A DNA stretch of 64,000 nt, taken from NCBI RefSeq assembly GCF_016031635.1, contig NZ_JACEGD010000023.1:1-64000 (forward strand), in the 5' to 3' direction. Positions 1 to 8,964 of the stretch are shown one piece after another. The position numbers were made by a program, and so were the translations under genes. This stretch comes from Bradyrhizobium diversitatis. GTDB lineage: Bacteria > Pseudomonadota > Alphaproteobacteria > Rhizobiales > Xanthobacteraceae. The notes beneath the pieces were generated by a model, which saw only the letters and a list, made by a program, of their open reading frames with translations, made no database searches and was not told the DNA's origin. Every line of letters starts with the position of its first letter. Within the stretch, counting starts at the first letter, position 1.

Positions 1-240
1 CAACGCCACGCTGCTGAGGTCGGCAAGGCCAACAGAAGCGGCCCACGCGGCTGTCGATCTCAACCCTCGTTCACCCAGACAATAGGCCAGCATCAGCCGA
101 AGTAACGACACCGCATCTGGAATTTGGCGCCGCCGCACGAAAGCCTTCGTCTGGCGCGCGCTTATCTCAAGCTGCGCAGCCCCGCCGAGCTGCGTAACCA
201 CTCTCGTCCAGTCCTCGTTCAGAAGCGATTCGTCTGCCAT
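1..240 (-). mobile_element. IS4-type transposase, N-terminal part (runs off the window)
   Basis: Reading the minus strand from an ATG at 240 gives an uninterrupted frame of 80 codons that leaves the window at base 1. The protein begins MADESLLNEDWTRVV and contains LLRLMLAYCLGERGLRSTAAW, the N-terminal pattern I associate with IS4-family transposases of rhizobia. Only the N-terminal domain is visible; the DDE catalytic core would lie to the left. The family call is from remembered motif similarity, not a search. The element appears to end near 292-300, where the neighbouring recombinase frame breaks off. A palindrome with 9-bp arms (248-267) sits between the start codon and that end. Confidence 0.6.
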
Positions 241-247
241 CCCGCTT

Positions 248-267
248 TGGAATCACGTGTGATTCCA
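248..267. repeat. Short palindrome in the 5' leader of the transposase
   Basis: The arms TGGAATCAC and GTGATTCCA are perfect inverted copies around a two-base centre. The palindrome lies 8 bases upstream of the transposase ATG and about 30 bases inside the presumed IS end. It could be a protein-binding site or a hairpin that limits read-in translation of the transposase; which one is not visible from sequence. Confidence 0.5.
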
Positions 268-283
268 ACACTCAAGAATAAAC

Positions 284-1360
284 TTAACGCCTATGGGGTA
301 GACCCGGCGTGCGGTCTATAATGCCCTTGCTCAACTTCCCCTCCTTGAGCAAAGCTCTTCGCAAGCGGACGAGCATCTCTTCTTCGGTTAGATCGACGCG
401 CCGTTCTTCGATAAATTTGTTGACCTTTGCGAAAACGTCACGATCAACGATGGGCTGAATGCAGCCTTCAGCTCTGATCCACTGGTCTGGAGGATTGTAC
501 GTGTAGGTCTGGCGTAGCTTGAATGACCTTCGATTGAAAATGAGATTTCCGATGTAGCTTTCGTTTCGGAGTATGGCTCCGACCATCACGCGCGTCCAAG
601 GATCCCCGGAGCGCGTCGGCACCCTCTTCTTATTCAATTCCCAAGCCACTACCGTTTCACATTTCACTTCGAGGAAACGACTAAATATCCACCTGACTGT
701 AACAACTTCCTGGGGAGTCCCGGGACTAATTCTGATGTGATCAGTCAAGAGATACTTCCGCTGTCCCTTCTTTAGAACACCCTTCGATTGCTCCTTCTCA
801 TCAACAAGCTCCCGCACCAAACCATAGCCCGCATAACCGCCGAGCTTGTAGCCTAACCGAGCAAAGCGGCATTGACCGGCGTAGACCTTCGCTGAGAGCT
901 CTCGGCTGTACTCGGCCGCCATCACTCGTTTGATGTTCTTGACGATGCTCGTCAGCATAGTCCCGTCGTTGTCGAACTGTTCGGCGCAATATGCGACCTT
1001 GATGCCCGCGCGCTTGCACACGAATTCGTAGTGCGCACTTTCGTCTGCATCCTGGAAGCGTCCCCATCTGCTTACATCGTAGACAAGGATGTGCCCGAAG
1101 TCGGCTTGCCCACTCTCGACATCCTCCAATAGCTGGAGGAGGCCCAGCCTGTTCTTGATGAGCAACCCGCTTTCGCCCTCGTCTCGGTAGGTACGGACAA
1201 GAGTTAGATTGTGAGCGTGCGCATAGGCAGCTATTACTGCGGCCTGATTTTGAATTGAATAGTGCTGCATCTCGGTAGACATTCGGACGTACTGAGCAGC
1301 ACGAACGCCGAGAAGAGCTTTCGGCAGGTGGGCCTTGTGAACGACGAGCGCATTGCTCAT
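284..1360 (-). pseudogene. Serine recombinase, C-terminally truncated
   Basis: This is a large serine recombinase of the resolvase/invertase type, cutting DNA through an N-terminal serine. The N-terminal catalytic domain is clear: AAQYVRMSTEMQ with the nucleophile serine near residue 28, then VYDVSRWGR and EYSRELS. A central Recombinase domain follows (roughly 170-320, with LRNESYIGNLIFNR). The frame ends GIIDRTPGL then PHRR and stop. In relatives I recall, the chain continues past this point into a conserved C-terminal segment, so I infer that an IS insertion at about 292-300 removed the end. The catalytic domain is intact, so activity is possible but doubtful. Confidence 0.7.
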
Positions 1361-1475
1361 TCGCCACCTCTAGTTCGAACGGCCCCTGCCGAGATGAAAT
1401 AGAACTCCCGCGCCTGGAATATTCAAGAGCCATTTGGTCGGCTACTGTCTTTATCTTCGGTATCGAGACTTTTTA

Positions 1476-1772
1476 TCATTCCGTTCGGCAATGCAACGAC
1501 GTTGACCTTGCAAGCGTACTCCCGCGAACTTCCCGATGCGCTGGTCTGGCTATCACGCGAGACCGAAAATAACTCCCGGCCGCCAGCTGCCAGCTATAAG
1601 CGGTTTCACCGCTGTTCATTTTGAAGCTACTTGTGGGCGGCCCCCACCGAACGACAAGGGCATCAACATTTTTCCCGATGTAATCCTGGCCTAGCTTGGC
1701 GCGAACATCCGCACCCGTTGCGTAACATCCCCCGAGCGCCATACAGAGCACTGCAATCCCCAGCCGACGCAT
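1476..1772 (-). pseudogene. Small lipoprotein, probably truncated by a frameshift
   Basis: Start chosen at 1772, behind GGGGGAGAGGAA, instead of the longer frame beginning at 1925. The protein starts MRRLGIAVLCMALGGC, a signal peptide with a plausible lipobox, and continues RAKLGQDYIGKNVDALVVRWGPPTSSFKMNSGE, which resembles small conserved rhizobial lipoproteins. After AYSWQLAAG the text turns arginine-rich (SYFRSRVIARPAHREV) and no longer resembles that family. A frameshift with loss of the true C-terminus is inferred. Function unknown; it would sit in the cell envelope. Confidence 0.55.
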
Positions 1773-1945
1773 TTCCTCTCCCCCAAGGCGGCACGTCCAA
1801 ACGCAACTACCGCGCGAGATCAAGGGCTGGTGCGGGTTTTCGAGGATCAGAGTGCCGTGGAGGGTTAACCGGGTATGGGTTACGGGCAGGACACGCAGCC
1901 AGCCTAGAACCTGACCATGCTCCAAAAGAAATGGGACCTCATGCC

Positions 1946-2233
1946 TTAGGGATTGGCCGGCACCTTTTTCGCTTCATGCGAACGATCCATCAGCGATCGG
2001 ACAGCCGCTCCTTTCGCTGCCGCTTCTTGCGAACCTTCAGCGACGCGCTCAGGGCTGCATTTGCTTGAGGGCGGATTTCCACACTGACGCGCAAGCGCTT
2101 CCCAGCCGACACACTTGCCCGATCGGTTTCGGTATCCGGGACCTCCATTGTCCCCGCAGGCCGCGAACGCCGATGAAGCCGGCCAAACCTGCACGACTAT
2201 GAAAAGCGAAACAGAAATCGCAGTCCGACGCAT
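1946..2233 (-). CDS. Small secreted protein, unknown function
   Basis: A 95-residue protein with a signal peptide (MRRTAISVSLFIVVQVW, cleavage likely after SSAFA). The mature part starts ACGDNGGPGYRNRSGKCVGW and has four cysteines, so disulfides in the periplasm are possible. Start 2233 is preferred over the longer frame to 2293 because AGGGGGAGGCG lies directly before it and the signal peptide starts there. The C-terminal half is rich in Ala, Glu and Lys. It lies upstream of, and on the same strand as, the broken lipoprotein gene. I do not recognise the family beyond similar small proteins in Bradyrhizobium. Confidence 0.6.
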   Translation of the reverse strand: MRRTAISVSLFIVVQVWPASSAFAACGDNGGPGYRNRSGKCVGWEALARQCGNPPSSKCSPERVAEGSQEAAAKGAAVRSLMDRSHEAKKVPANP

Positions 2234-2703
2234 CGCCTCCCCCTTAGCTACCATCCAAGCGCAACTAGGGGGAGAGATCAATCCTACGTTCACGAACGCG
2301 ACAGGAAGAGCTGAGTGCCGCAGCCAGGAGTCCTGAGGAGGCCCTTCGGGGCGGCCTCTTTCTTCGTGCCCAACTACTCGCCGAGCGCACGATTTATCAT
2401 GTGCTGGCTAATGTCGCATCCCGCAATGCACAACCACACGACTATCCAGGCTTCCAAGGCCTGCAACGTCCTGTTCCTTCGCGAGGCAAGATTACCGCAC
2501 CAGAGAGAGCTGGATTTCAAAATCCCGCAAATAGATTCCAGAGCCTTTGGGCCACGTAGGCCTGTCCGATTTCCACTCCACGCTAGCCGAATCTGCGAGG
2601 TCTAGTTTCTCACTCTTTCGTCGCCAAGGTTCTCGGCCTTGATCAACTACGGTCCTGCCGAGTTCAGCACCGCTACTTAGATCGCCGGCAGTGGGAGCAC
2701 CGA
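2234..2703. other. Gene-free stretch inside the island
   Basis: No frame here has a credible start, ribosome site and codon pattern. It contains one terminator-like hairpin (2335-2364). The rest is lower in GC than the flanking core chromosome and looks like degraded island DNA. Confidence 0.5.
2335..2364 (+). terminator. Terminator-like hairpin without an obvious upstream gene
   Basis: GAGG and GCCC arms pair with GGGC and CCTC across a TTCG tetraloop, with a two-base internal bulge, followed by TTTCTT on the plus strand. It would stop plus-strand transcription, yet no plus-strand gene precedes it, so the gene it served may have been lost. Confidence 0.5.
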
Positions 2704-2982
2704 ATGATCGAGCCCCGTGGCATGTCCAAGGAACAAGCTGCGGCTTACGCAGGTTGCGAGTCGCTTTCAGCGTTCAACGAGTGGGTTCGACGCGGAATCA
2801 TGCCGAGGGCAATACCTGGAACACGCAAATGGGATAAAAAAGCGATTGACGTAGCGCTTGACCGGTTATCTGGTTTGCAGCCTAAAATTGAAGCTCAACT
2901 GGCACCATACGACGCGTGGAAGGCATCCCAGAATGCGAGTGCGGCTGAAGGGGATCAACTGGTCCATAAAAAAGCTCGGTGA
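2704..2982 (+). CDS. Excisionase-like small DNA-binding protein
   Basis: A 92-residue protein beginning MIEPRGMSKEQAAAYAGCES. The segment from MSKEQAAAYAG through AFNEWVRRGIMPRAI to GTRKWDKKAIDVALDRL is the layout of AlpA/MerR-like winged-helix excisionases, which bend attachment-site DNA and steer the integrase toward excision. GGGAG lies nine bases before the ATG. Its 3' end overlaps the integrase start by 50 bases in another frame, the usual tight xis-int coupling. The role is inferred from size, motif and position. Confidence 0.65.
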   Translation: MIEPRGMSKEQAAAYAGCESLSAFNEWVRRGIMPRAIPGTRKWDKKAIDVALDRLSGLQPKIEAQLAPYDAWKASQNASAAEGDQLVHKKAR

Positions 2983-3976
2983 CGGTACGTCGAAGACCTA
3001 CTGGTATGCGTGGAAGGGAGGCCCGCGCATTGACGCGACACCCGGCACACCGGAATTTATGCGCCTGTACAACGAAGCAGTGGCGTCTTACACGAAGAAG
3101 AACTCCGAGACGTTTAGCTCGCTAATCGACTACTTCAAGGACTGCAGTGAGTACAAAGATCTTGGTGACAAGAGTAAGCGCGCTTACGACGGATACCTCA
3201 AGCTTATCGAAACTAGGTTCGGTTCGATGCCGATTGGCGCCCTCGAGGACAAGCGCGCACGGGGCGACTTCAAGGAGTTTCGGGATTCATTTTCCGACAC
3301 GCCACGCAAGGCGGATTATATCTGGACGACGATTGCGCGTGTTCTGTCCGTTGCAAAGGATCGTGGCAAGATCTCAGTGAACGTGTGCGAGCGTGGCGGT
3401 CGGCTTTATGAATCTGACCGGTCTGAGATCGTTTGGTCGGCCGAGGACATCCGGGCCTTTTGTGGCGTGGCGTCGGTTGAGCTGCAAGCCGCTCTCCTAC
3501 TCGCATTATGGACGGGTCAGCGCCAGGGAGACCTGCTGCGCCTGACCTGGAAAGATTACGATGGCACTTATATCCGGATGCGCCAATCGAAGGGACGCGG
3601 CAACAAGGGCCGGCGCCGTGTAACTATACCGGTGGGACCGCCGCTGAAGGCGGCGCTTGACGCTGCGTTGAAGGAAGAGCGCTCGGCCGTGACTATATTG
3701 GTCAACTCGTTCGGCCGGCCATGGACGGAGGACGGTTTCCGGACGAGCTGGGACAAGGCTTTCAAGAAAACGTCGTTGAAGGATCTGCACTTCCATGATT
3801 TGCGCGGCACTGCTGTTACGCGCCTCGCGCTATCGAATTGCTCGGTTCCGGAGATCGCCTCGATAACTGGCCATTCGATGAAGACGGTGCAGGAGATTCT
3901 CGATGCGCACTACCTGGGCGGCCGGCTCGAACTCGCCGAGTCAGCGATCAAGAAATTGAGTGAAGTATACGGGTAG
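2933..3976 (+). CDS. Tyrosine recombinase / integrase of the tRNA-Lys island
   Basis: A 347-residue phage-type integrase. The C-terminal catalytic domain shows the tyrosine-recombinase residues: Arg in LWTGQRQGDLLRL, His-x-x-Arg in LHFHDLRGTAVTR, Gly-His in ITGHSMKTVQ, and the nucleophile tyrosine in ILDAHYLGG. The N-terminal part resembles arm-binding and SAM-like domains (YWYAWKGGPRIDATPG, TFSSLIDYFKDC). Start 2933 (MRVRLKGINWSIKKL) is preferred to the frame opening at 2858, whose first 25 residues overlap the upstream gene and look non-native. The gene points at the 3' end of the tRNA-Lys gene 234 bases downstream, as expected for an integrase next to its attachment site. Confidence 0.9.
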   Translation: MRVRLKGINWSIKKLGDGTSKTYWYAWKGGPRIDATPGTPEFMRLYNEAVASYTKKNSETFSSLIDYFKDCSEYKDLGDKSKRAYDGYLKLIETRFGSMPIGALEDKRARGDFKEFRDSFSDTPRKADYIWTTIARVLSVAKDRGKISVNVCERGGRLYESDRSEIVWSAEDIRAFCGVASVELQAALLLALWTGQRQGDLLRLTWKDYDGTYIRMRQSKGRGNKGRRRVTIPVGPPLKAALDAALKEERSAVTILVNSFGRPWTEDGFRTSWDKAFKKTSLKDLHFHDLRGTAVTRLALSNCSVPEIASITGHSMKTVQEILDAHYLGGRLELAESAIKKLSEVYG

Positions 3977-4210
3977 GAACATGAGCTTGGGATGTGGAAC
4001 GACCCCACGTGAAGGCGTCCTCGGTCGCCAACGTTTTTGCGTGAGAGAGCGCTCGACGCCGCCGGGGAACGAGTTAGCCGCTGTGGTAACGCGCAGCAAT
4101 CACGCCATCCTTCAAATTGGCGTACGGATGACGAACAAATTTCTCAAACCGGACGTCAAACCGACTGGTCCGTTCTGGTGCGCACTGCTGTAAGTGCTTG
4201 ATTTGCTTGG

Positions 4211-4283
<73 letters not shown>

Positions 4284-4395
4284 GAAAGGCGGCTAAAGCC
4301 TTGCGAGGCCGGTCGTTTAGCAAAGCGATCCGGGTCTGGCAAGCGATCCGGTGAAGGTTTTCCAAGGGTTTGCCGAAGCCTCTTCCGCGGGACGT

Positions 4396-4427
4396 AAAAA
4401 GCGAAAAGCCGCTGGATTCCAGCGGCT
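4396..4427 (-). terminator. Rho-independent terminator of the Spy/CpxP-like gene
   Basis: AGCCGCTGG and CCAGCGGCT (4407-4427) form a perfect 9-bp stem with a three-base loop. On the minus strand it is followed by TTTCGCTTTTT. It lies 34 bases past the stop of the gene at 4461-5069. Confidence 0.8.
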
Positions 4428-4460
4428 TCACCAGGGTTAACGGCCGGAAACCCGATCCGC

Positions 4461-5069
4461 TCAGAGCCGGCCCTCGCGGTCCCGGTCCGGACCGCCGTCG
4501 CGGTCGAAACGGTCATGGTGGAAGTGGTCCATGCCGCGTTCCATCATGCGGTCCATGCCCCGCTCCATGCGCTCCATGAAATGGCGGTGCCGCGGCCCAT
4601 CCTCGCCGCCGCCGAACGGGCCGCGGTGGCGGGTCAGCACCGCGAGGCGCCGCTTCTGGCCCTCGTCCAGGGTCTTGTAGAGCGGATCGGCGGCATCGGC
4701 GATCTTCTTCAGGGCGGCGGAGCTGGCGCCCATGTCCTCGGCGCGCTGGCGCAGGCGGGCGATCGGATCCTCGGGCCTGTCGGCATCGCCCGGCCCGGCA
4801 TTCATCCGCGCGTTGGCGCGATCGATGCGCAGCTTGGCGAACTCCCGCACGGCGGTCTCGACCGGCGGCCACAGCTTCTCCTGATCGGCGTTGAGCTTCA
4901 GCCCGGCATGGACGGCAGCGATCCGCGCGTCGACGAAGGCGGCGCGGTCCTCGGGGTTCATGCGCATGTGGCGGACGTGCTCCATCCACGGGCGATGATA
5001 TTGGGCATAGACCGCGCCCGAGCCGGCGATGCTGAGCACGGCGATGGCTGCGATGGTGAATTTCCTCAT
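4461..5069 (-). CDS. Periplasmic LTXXQ (Spy/CpxP-like) protein
   Basis: A 202-residue exported protein with signal peptide MRKFTIAAIAVLSIAGSG ending near VYAQ. The core (residues 38-140) is predicted helical and carries GLKLNADQEKLWPPVE, an LTXXQ-type motif, and a second region DPLYKTLDEGQKRRLAVL. This is the pattern of Spy/CpxP relatives, ATP-independent periplasmic chaperones or stress sensors. The tail is a His/Asp/Arg/Met-rich low-complexity stretch (HRHFMERMERG, HFHHDRFDRDGG) that could bind metal; that is inference. It stands alone with its own terminator. Confidence 0.75.
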   Translation of the reverse strand: MRKFTIAAIAVLSIAGSGAVYAQYHRPWMEHVRHMRMNPEDRAAFVDARIAAVHAGLKLNADQEKLWPPVETAVREFAKLRIDRANARMNAGPGDADRPEDPIARLRQRAEDMGASSAALKKIADAADPLYKTLDEGQKRRLAVLTRHRGPFGGGEDGPRHRHFMERMERGMDRMMERGMDHFHHDRFDRDGGPDRDREGRL

Positions 5070-5209
5070 ACGAACCTCCTCTGGAAGGATGCCCGAGGAT
5101 GAGCGCGGCGCGGCTGACGCGCAACTTACAACTTGGACAGGGAGCGCGTTGTTACGAAGATGTAACGGCCGATTTTACCTCCAGCCGCGATCGGAAATCA
5201 TTCGCAACA

Positions 5210-5244
5210 AAAAGGCTTCCGTGCGGACCGCACGGAAGCCTTTT
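5210..5244. terminator. Perfect hairpin terminator after the TRAP binding-protein gene
   Basis: Two 17-base arms (5210-5226 and 5228-5244), starting AAAAGGCTTCCG and ending CGGAAGCCTTTT, are exact inverted copies around one base. U-tracts arise on both strands, so it can act bidirectionally. It lies 22 bases past the stop of the gene at 5267-6271. Confidence 0.85.
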
Positions 5245-5266
5245 CATCATTCATCGTCCGTCAGGA

Positions 5267-6271
5267 TCAGTTCGTCGTGCTCTTCGCTTCCTTCTGGAAC
5301 TCGTCGATCAGCGACTGGCCGACGCGGGTCGCGGCGTCCTTGTAGACCGGCTCCATCGCCTTGCGCATCGCCTCGTCCTGCTCCGGCGTGAGCTTGATGA
5401 TCTCGCTCTTGCCGCTCTTCTTGATCTCGGCGAGCGCGTCGTCGTTCTCCTTCTGCGACTGCGTGTTGCTGAAGGCGGTCGCCTCCTTCATCGCCTTGGA
5501 AAGCTGGTCGCGGATGTCGGCCGGCAGATCGTCCCAGAACTTCTTGTTCACGATCACGACGTAGCCGATGTAGCCGTGGTTGGTCTCGGTGATGTACTTC
5601 TGCACCTCGTGCATCTTCTGGGTATAGATGTTCGACCAGGTGTTCTCCTGGCCGTCGACGACGCCGGTCTGGAGCGCCTGGTAGACTTCCGAGAACGCCA
5701 TCACCTGCGGCAACGAGCCGAGCGCCTTGAACTGGGCCTGGATCACGCGCGAGGACTGGATGCGGAATTTGACGCCCTGATAGTCGGCGGGCGTGATCAG
5801 CTTCTTGTTGGCGCTCATCTGCTTGAAGCCGTTGTCCCAATAGGCAAGGCCGGTGATGCCCTTGGCATCCAGCAGCTTGAGCAGCTTCGTGCCGAGCGGG
5901 CCTTCCGTCACCTTCCGCAGCGTCTTCAGGTCAGGCAGGATGTAGGGCAGATCGAACACCTCGAACTCGCGAATGCCGAGCGGCCCGAACTTGGAGTTGG
6001 ACGGAGCCAGCATCTGCACGCTGCCGAGCTGGAGCGCCTCGAGCTCTTCCTTGTCCTTGTACAGCGTCGAATTCGGGTAGACCTCGACCTTGACCTTGCC
6101 GCCGGTGTATTTCTCGGCGAGCTCCTTGAACTTCTCAGCCCCCTTGCCCTTCGGCGTGTCGGTGGCGACGACGTGGCTGAACTTGATGACGATGGGTGAT
6201 TGGGCCAGTGCCGGCCCGGTCAGGCCAAGTGCCAATGCCGCGATGGACGCGGCGATCGCGAAGGTGCGCAT
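5267..6271 (-). CDS. TRAP transporter solute-binding protein (DctP family)
   Basis: A 334-residue periplasmic binding protein for a tripartite ATP-independent transporter. Signal peptide MRTFAIAASIAALALGL ends near ALAQ. DctP features follow: IKFSHVVATDTPKGKGAEKF, the ligand-arginine region GVKFRIQSSRVIQAQF, and VVDGQENTWSNIYTQKMHEV. Length is typical. The usual DctQ and DctM membrane subunits are not adjacent, so this is an orphan component that must use a permease encoded elsewhere. The substrate is probably an organic acid, but the sequence does not fix it. Confidence 0.88.
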   Translation of the reverse strand: MRTFAIAASIAALALGLTGPALAQSPIVIKFSHVVATDTPKGKGAEKFKELAEKYTGGKVKVEVYPNSTLYKDKEELEALQLGSVQMLAPSNSKFGPLGIREFEVFDLPYILPDLKTLRKVTEGPLGTKLLKLLDAKGITGLAYWDNGFKQMSANKKLITPADYQGVKFRIQSSRVIQAQFKALGSLPQVMAFSEVYQALQTGVVDGQENTWSNIYTQKMHEVQKYITETNHGYIGYVVIVNKKFWDDLPADIRDQLSKAMKEATAFSNTQSQKENDDALAEIKKSGKSEIIKLTPEQDEAMRKAMEPVYKDAATRVGQSLIDEFQKEAKSTTN

Positions 6272-6412
6272 AATCTCTCCCTGGTGTTATTTGGGCCGCC
6301 CGGCATGCCGAGCGGCCTTTCTTCATGCCGGCTGTATCAATACAGGCCGCCGGCTTACGCCGCTATTGGCCCTTAGCAGGGCAGGCATTCATGGTGAATA
6401 CCGCACGCACGC

Positions 6413-6541
6413 CCACACTCCCTCTTCCGCTTGCGGGAGAGGTTGGGGAGAGGGTGTTTCGGCAACGGGACATTCCCCGTGGGGAAAGAACCCTCACCCA
6501 CCACGCTTCGCGCGTCGGCCTCTCCCGCAAGCGGGAGAGGC
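6413..6541. repeat. Intergenic palindromic element, CTCTCCCGC type
   Basis: Two hairpins, CCTCTTCCGC/GCGGGAGAGG (6421-6442) and CCTCTCCCGC/GCGGGAGAGG (6519-6540), flank a GC-rich middle and are inverted relative to each other, so the whole block can also fold end to end. It lies just past the leuA stop and before the TRAP gene. Related blocks occur at 17011-17151 and 22906-22929. It may double as a leuA terminator. Confidence 0.7.
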
Positions 6542-6554
6542 GAAGCCAACGGCG

Positions 6555-8117
<1,563 letters not shown>

Positions 8118-8198
8118 TACGAAATTTCCTTTTGAGCGTTTGCGCCGTTCAGACCGATTTGTCCCTTGGCGCTTGAGGTGTCCGGTGATCTCGACCAA

Positions 8199-8242
8199 CC
8201 CCTGAGCGCCCAGGCGCGTGGCGCCCAGCCGGCCCTCAGGGG
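8199..8242 (-). promoter_or_regulatory. Hairpin at the end of the leuA leader (attenuator candidate)
   Basis: CCCCTGAG and CTCAGGGG (8 bp) enclose a GC-rich inner hairpin. The leader peptide stop TGA lies inside the 5' arm, so a ribosome finishing the leader would melt this stem, while one stalled at the Leu codons would not. No U-tract follows, so this is not a textbook intrinsic terminator; the switch may work by Rho or through an alternative fold. The placement is seen; the mechanism is inferred. Confidence 0.55.
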
Positions 8243-8355
8243 CAAGTAAGAAGGAGGCCGCCAATAAGGAGGGTGGGCAGCAACGCGGCCGGGATCGTGG
8301 CGGCGGCTCGAGCCGTCTCCCCCGAAATCCCCTCGATTTGGCCGCGAATCAGCAT
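8236..8355 (-). CDS. leuL: leuA leader peptide (39 residues, leucine-rich)
   Basis: On the minus strand an ATG at 8355 opens a 39-codon frame ending at TGA 8236-8238, 118 bases before the leuA start. The last 17 residues read PAALLPTLLIGGLLLTC, with seven leucines in two-, two- and three-codon runs, then a final proline. AAAGGG lies upstream of the ATG. This is the design of transcription-attenuation leaders: ribosome stalling at Leu codons when charged tRNA-Leu is short reshapes the downstream RNA. The first 22 residues contain only one Leu. The symbol is descriptive. Confidence rests on the codon pattern, position and overlap with the hairpin. Confidence 0.8.
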   Translation of the reverse strand: MLIRGQIEGISGETARAAATIPAALLPTLLIGGLLLTCP

Positions 8356-8432
8356 TGCCGGACCCTTTTGAGCCACAAATCCTCGGCCAAAACCGTTGAA
8401 GGTTCGTTGCCGGAAGGCTCAGTACGGCCCGT

Positions 8433-8461
8433 TTCTAGACGAAAAACGGCTGTAACTGCAA
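8433..8461 (-). promoter_or_regulatory. Candidate sigma-70-type promoter for leuL-leuA
   Basis: TTGCAG (8461-8456) and CTAGAA (8438-8433) on the minus strand are 17 bases apart. Transcription would start near 8426 and give a 5' leader of about 70 bases before the leader-peptide ATG. Only the spacing and a partial consensus match support it. Confidence 0.4.
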
Positions 8462-8515
8462 CGCCAAAAGATGGTCAGCATGTTTGACCTAGCAGGCCCA
8501 CATGGCCTGAGGCGG

Positions 8516-8785
8516 CTATCCCGCGCCGGTGCGGCGGGCACGGGCCCTGCTCTCCCAGCGGTCCAGCATCTGGCCGAGCTCGCCGGTCGGCACGGGTGCA
8601 GCGGTGCCGGCTTTCGCAAGCTCGTTGGTATTGGCCGGCGCGTTCGCATGGAGCCAATCTGGTTCGGCGGCGTATTCGCGCCAGCGGCGTGCCTCCGCAT
8701 GCCTTTTGCGGGAGACGTAGTCGCGCGCGAAATAGCCGGCCGCAAATGCGATCGCGAGGATGAAGACCAGGACGACAATCTGCAC
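8516..8785 (-). CDS. Small single-span membrane protein, unknown function
   Basis: An 89-residue frame starting at GTG 8785 with GGAG seven bases upstream. Residues 3-20 (IVVLVFILAIAFAAGYFA) form one membrane span, followed by a basic then mixed cytoplasmic tail (RDYVSRKRHAEARRWREY). Codon use fits the chromosome. It lies between leuA and the SMP-30-like gene with no obvious partner. I do not recognise a named family. Confidence 0.55.
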   Translation of the reverse strand: MQIVVLVFILAIAFAAGYFARDYVSRKRHAEARRWREYAAEPDWLHANAPANTNELAKAGTAAPVPTGELGQMLDRWESRARARRTGAG

Positions 8786-8964
8786 AATGAGCTCCGGTTT
8801 TATCCCGTCAGCCTCTCATCCAAAACGCACTCGAAGGTGACGAAATTGCGACCCGCCATCGCGTCGTGGTTTCGATTCCACCTCTCGCAACCGACACCGG
8901 ACCGGACTAACCTTCGACCGCTCGGCCGGATCAACCGGCCAGTGAACATGATCGGGAGAACGCG

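Noticed and set aside
3960..4193. Open frame of 77 codons between the integrase and the tRNA.
   Set aside because: No ribosome site, it overlaps the integrase end, and the text shows no pattern; the stretch is better read as attachment-site flank.
5099..6199. Long open frame of 366 codons on the plus strand opposite the TRAP binding-protein gene.
   Set aside because: It is the mirror of a high-GC gene; its Leu/Val/Asp/Arg-rich text has no domain, and the minus-strand frame has a signal peptide and clear family motifs.
6413..6541. The repeated inverted GCGGGAGAGG blocks as a possible CRISPR array.
   Set aside because: There are only two copies, in opposite orientation, with no regular spacers and no cas genes anywhere in the window.
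8118..8264. An upstream extension of leuA to 8264, adding 49 residues.
   Set aside because: The extra residues run through the leader stop and hairpin, lack a ribosome site and do not look like the LeuA N-terminus; the ATG at 8117 has AAAGGAA.
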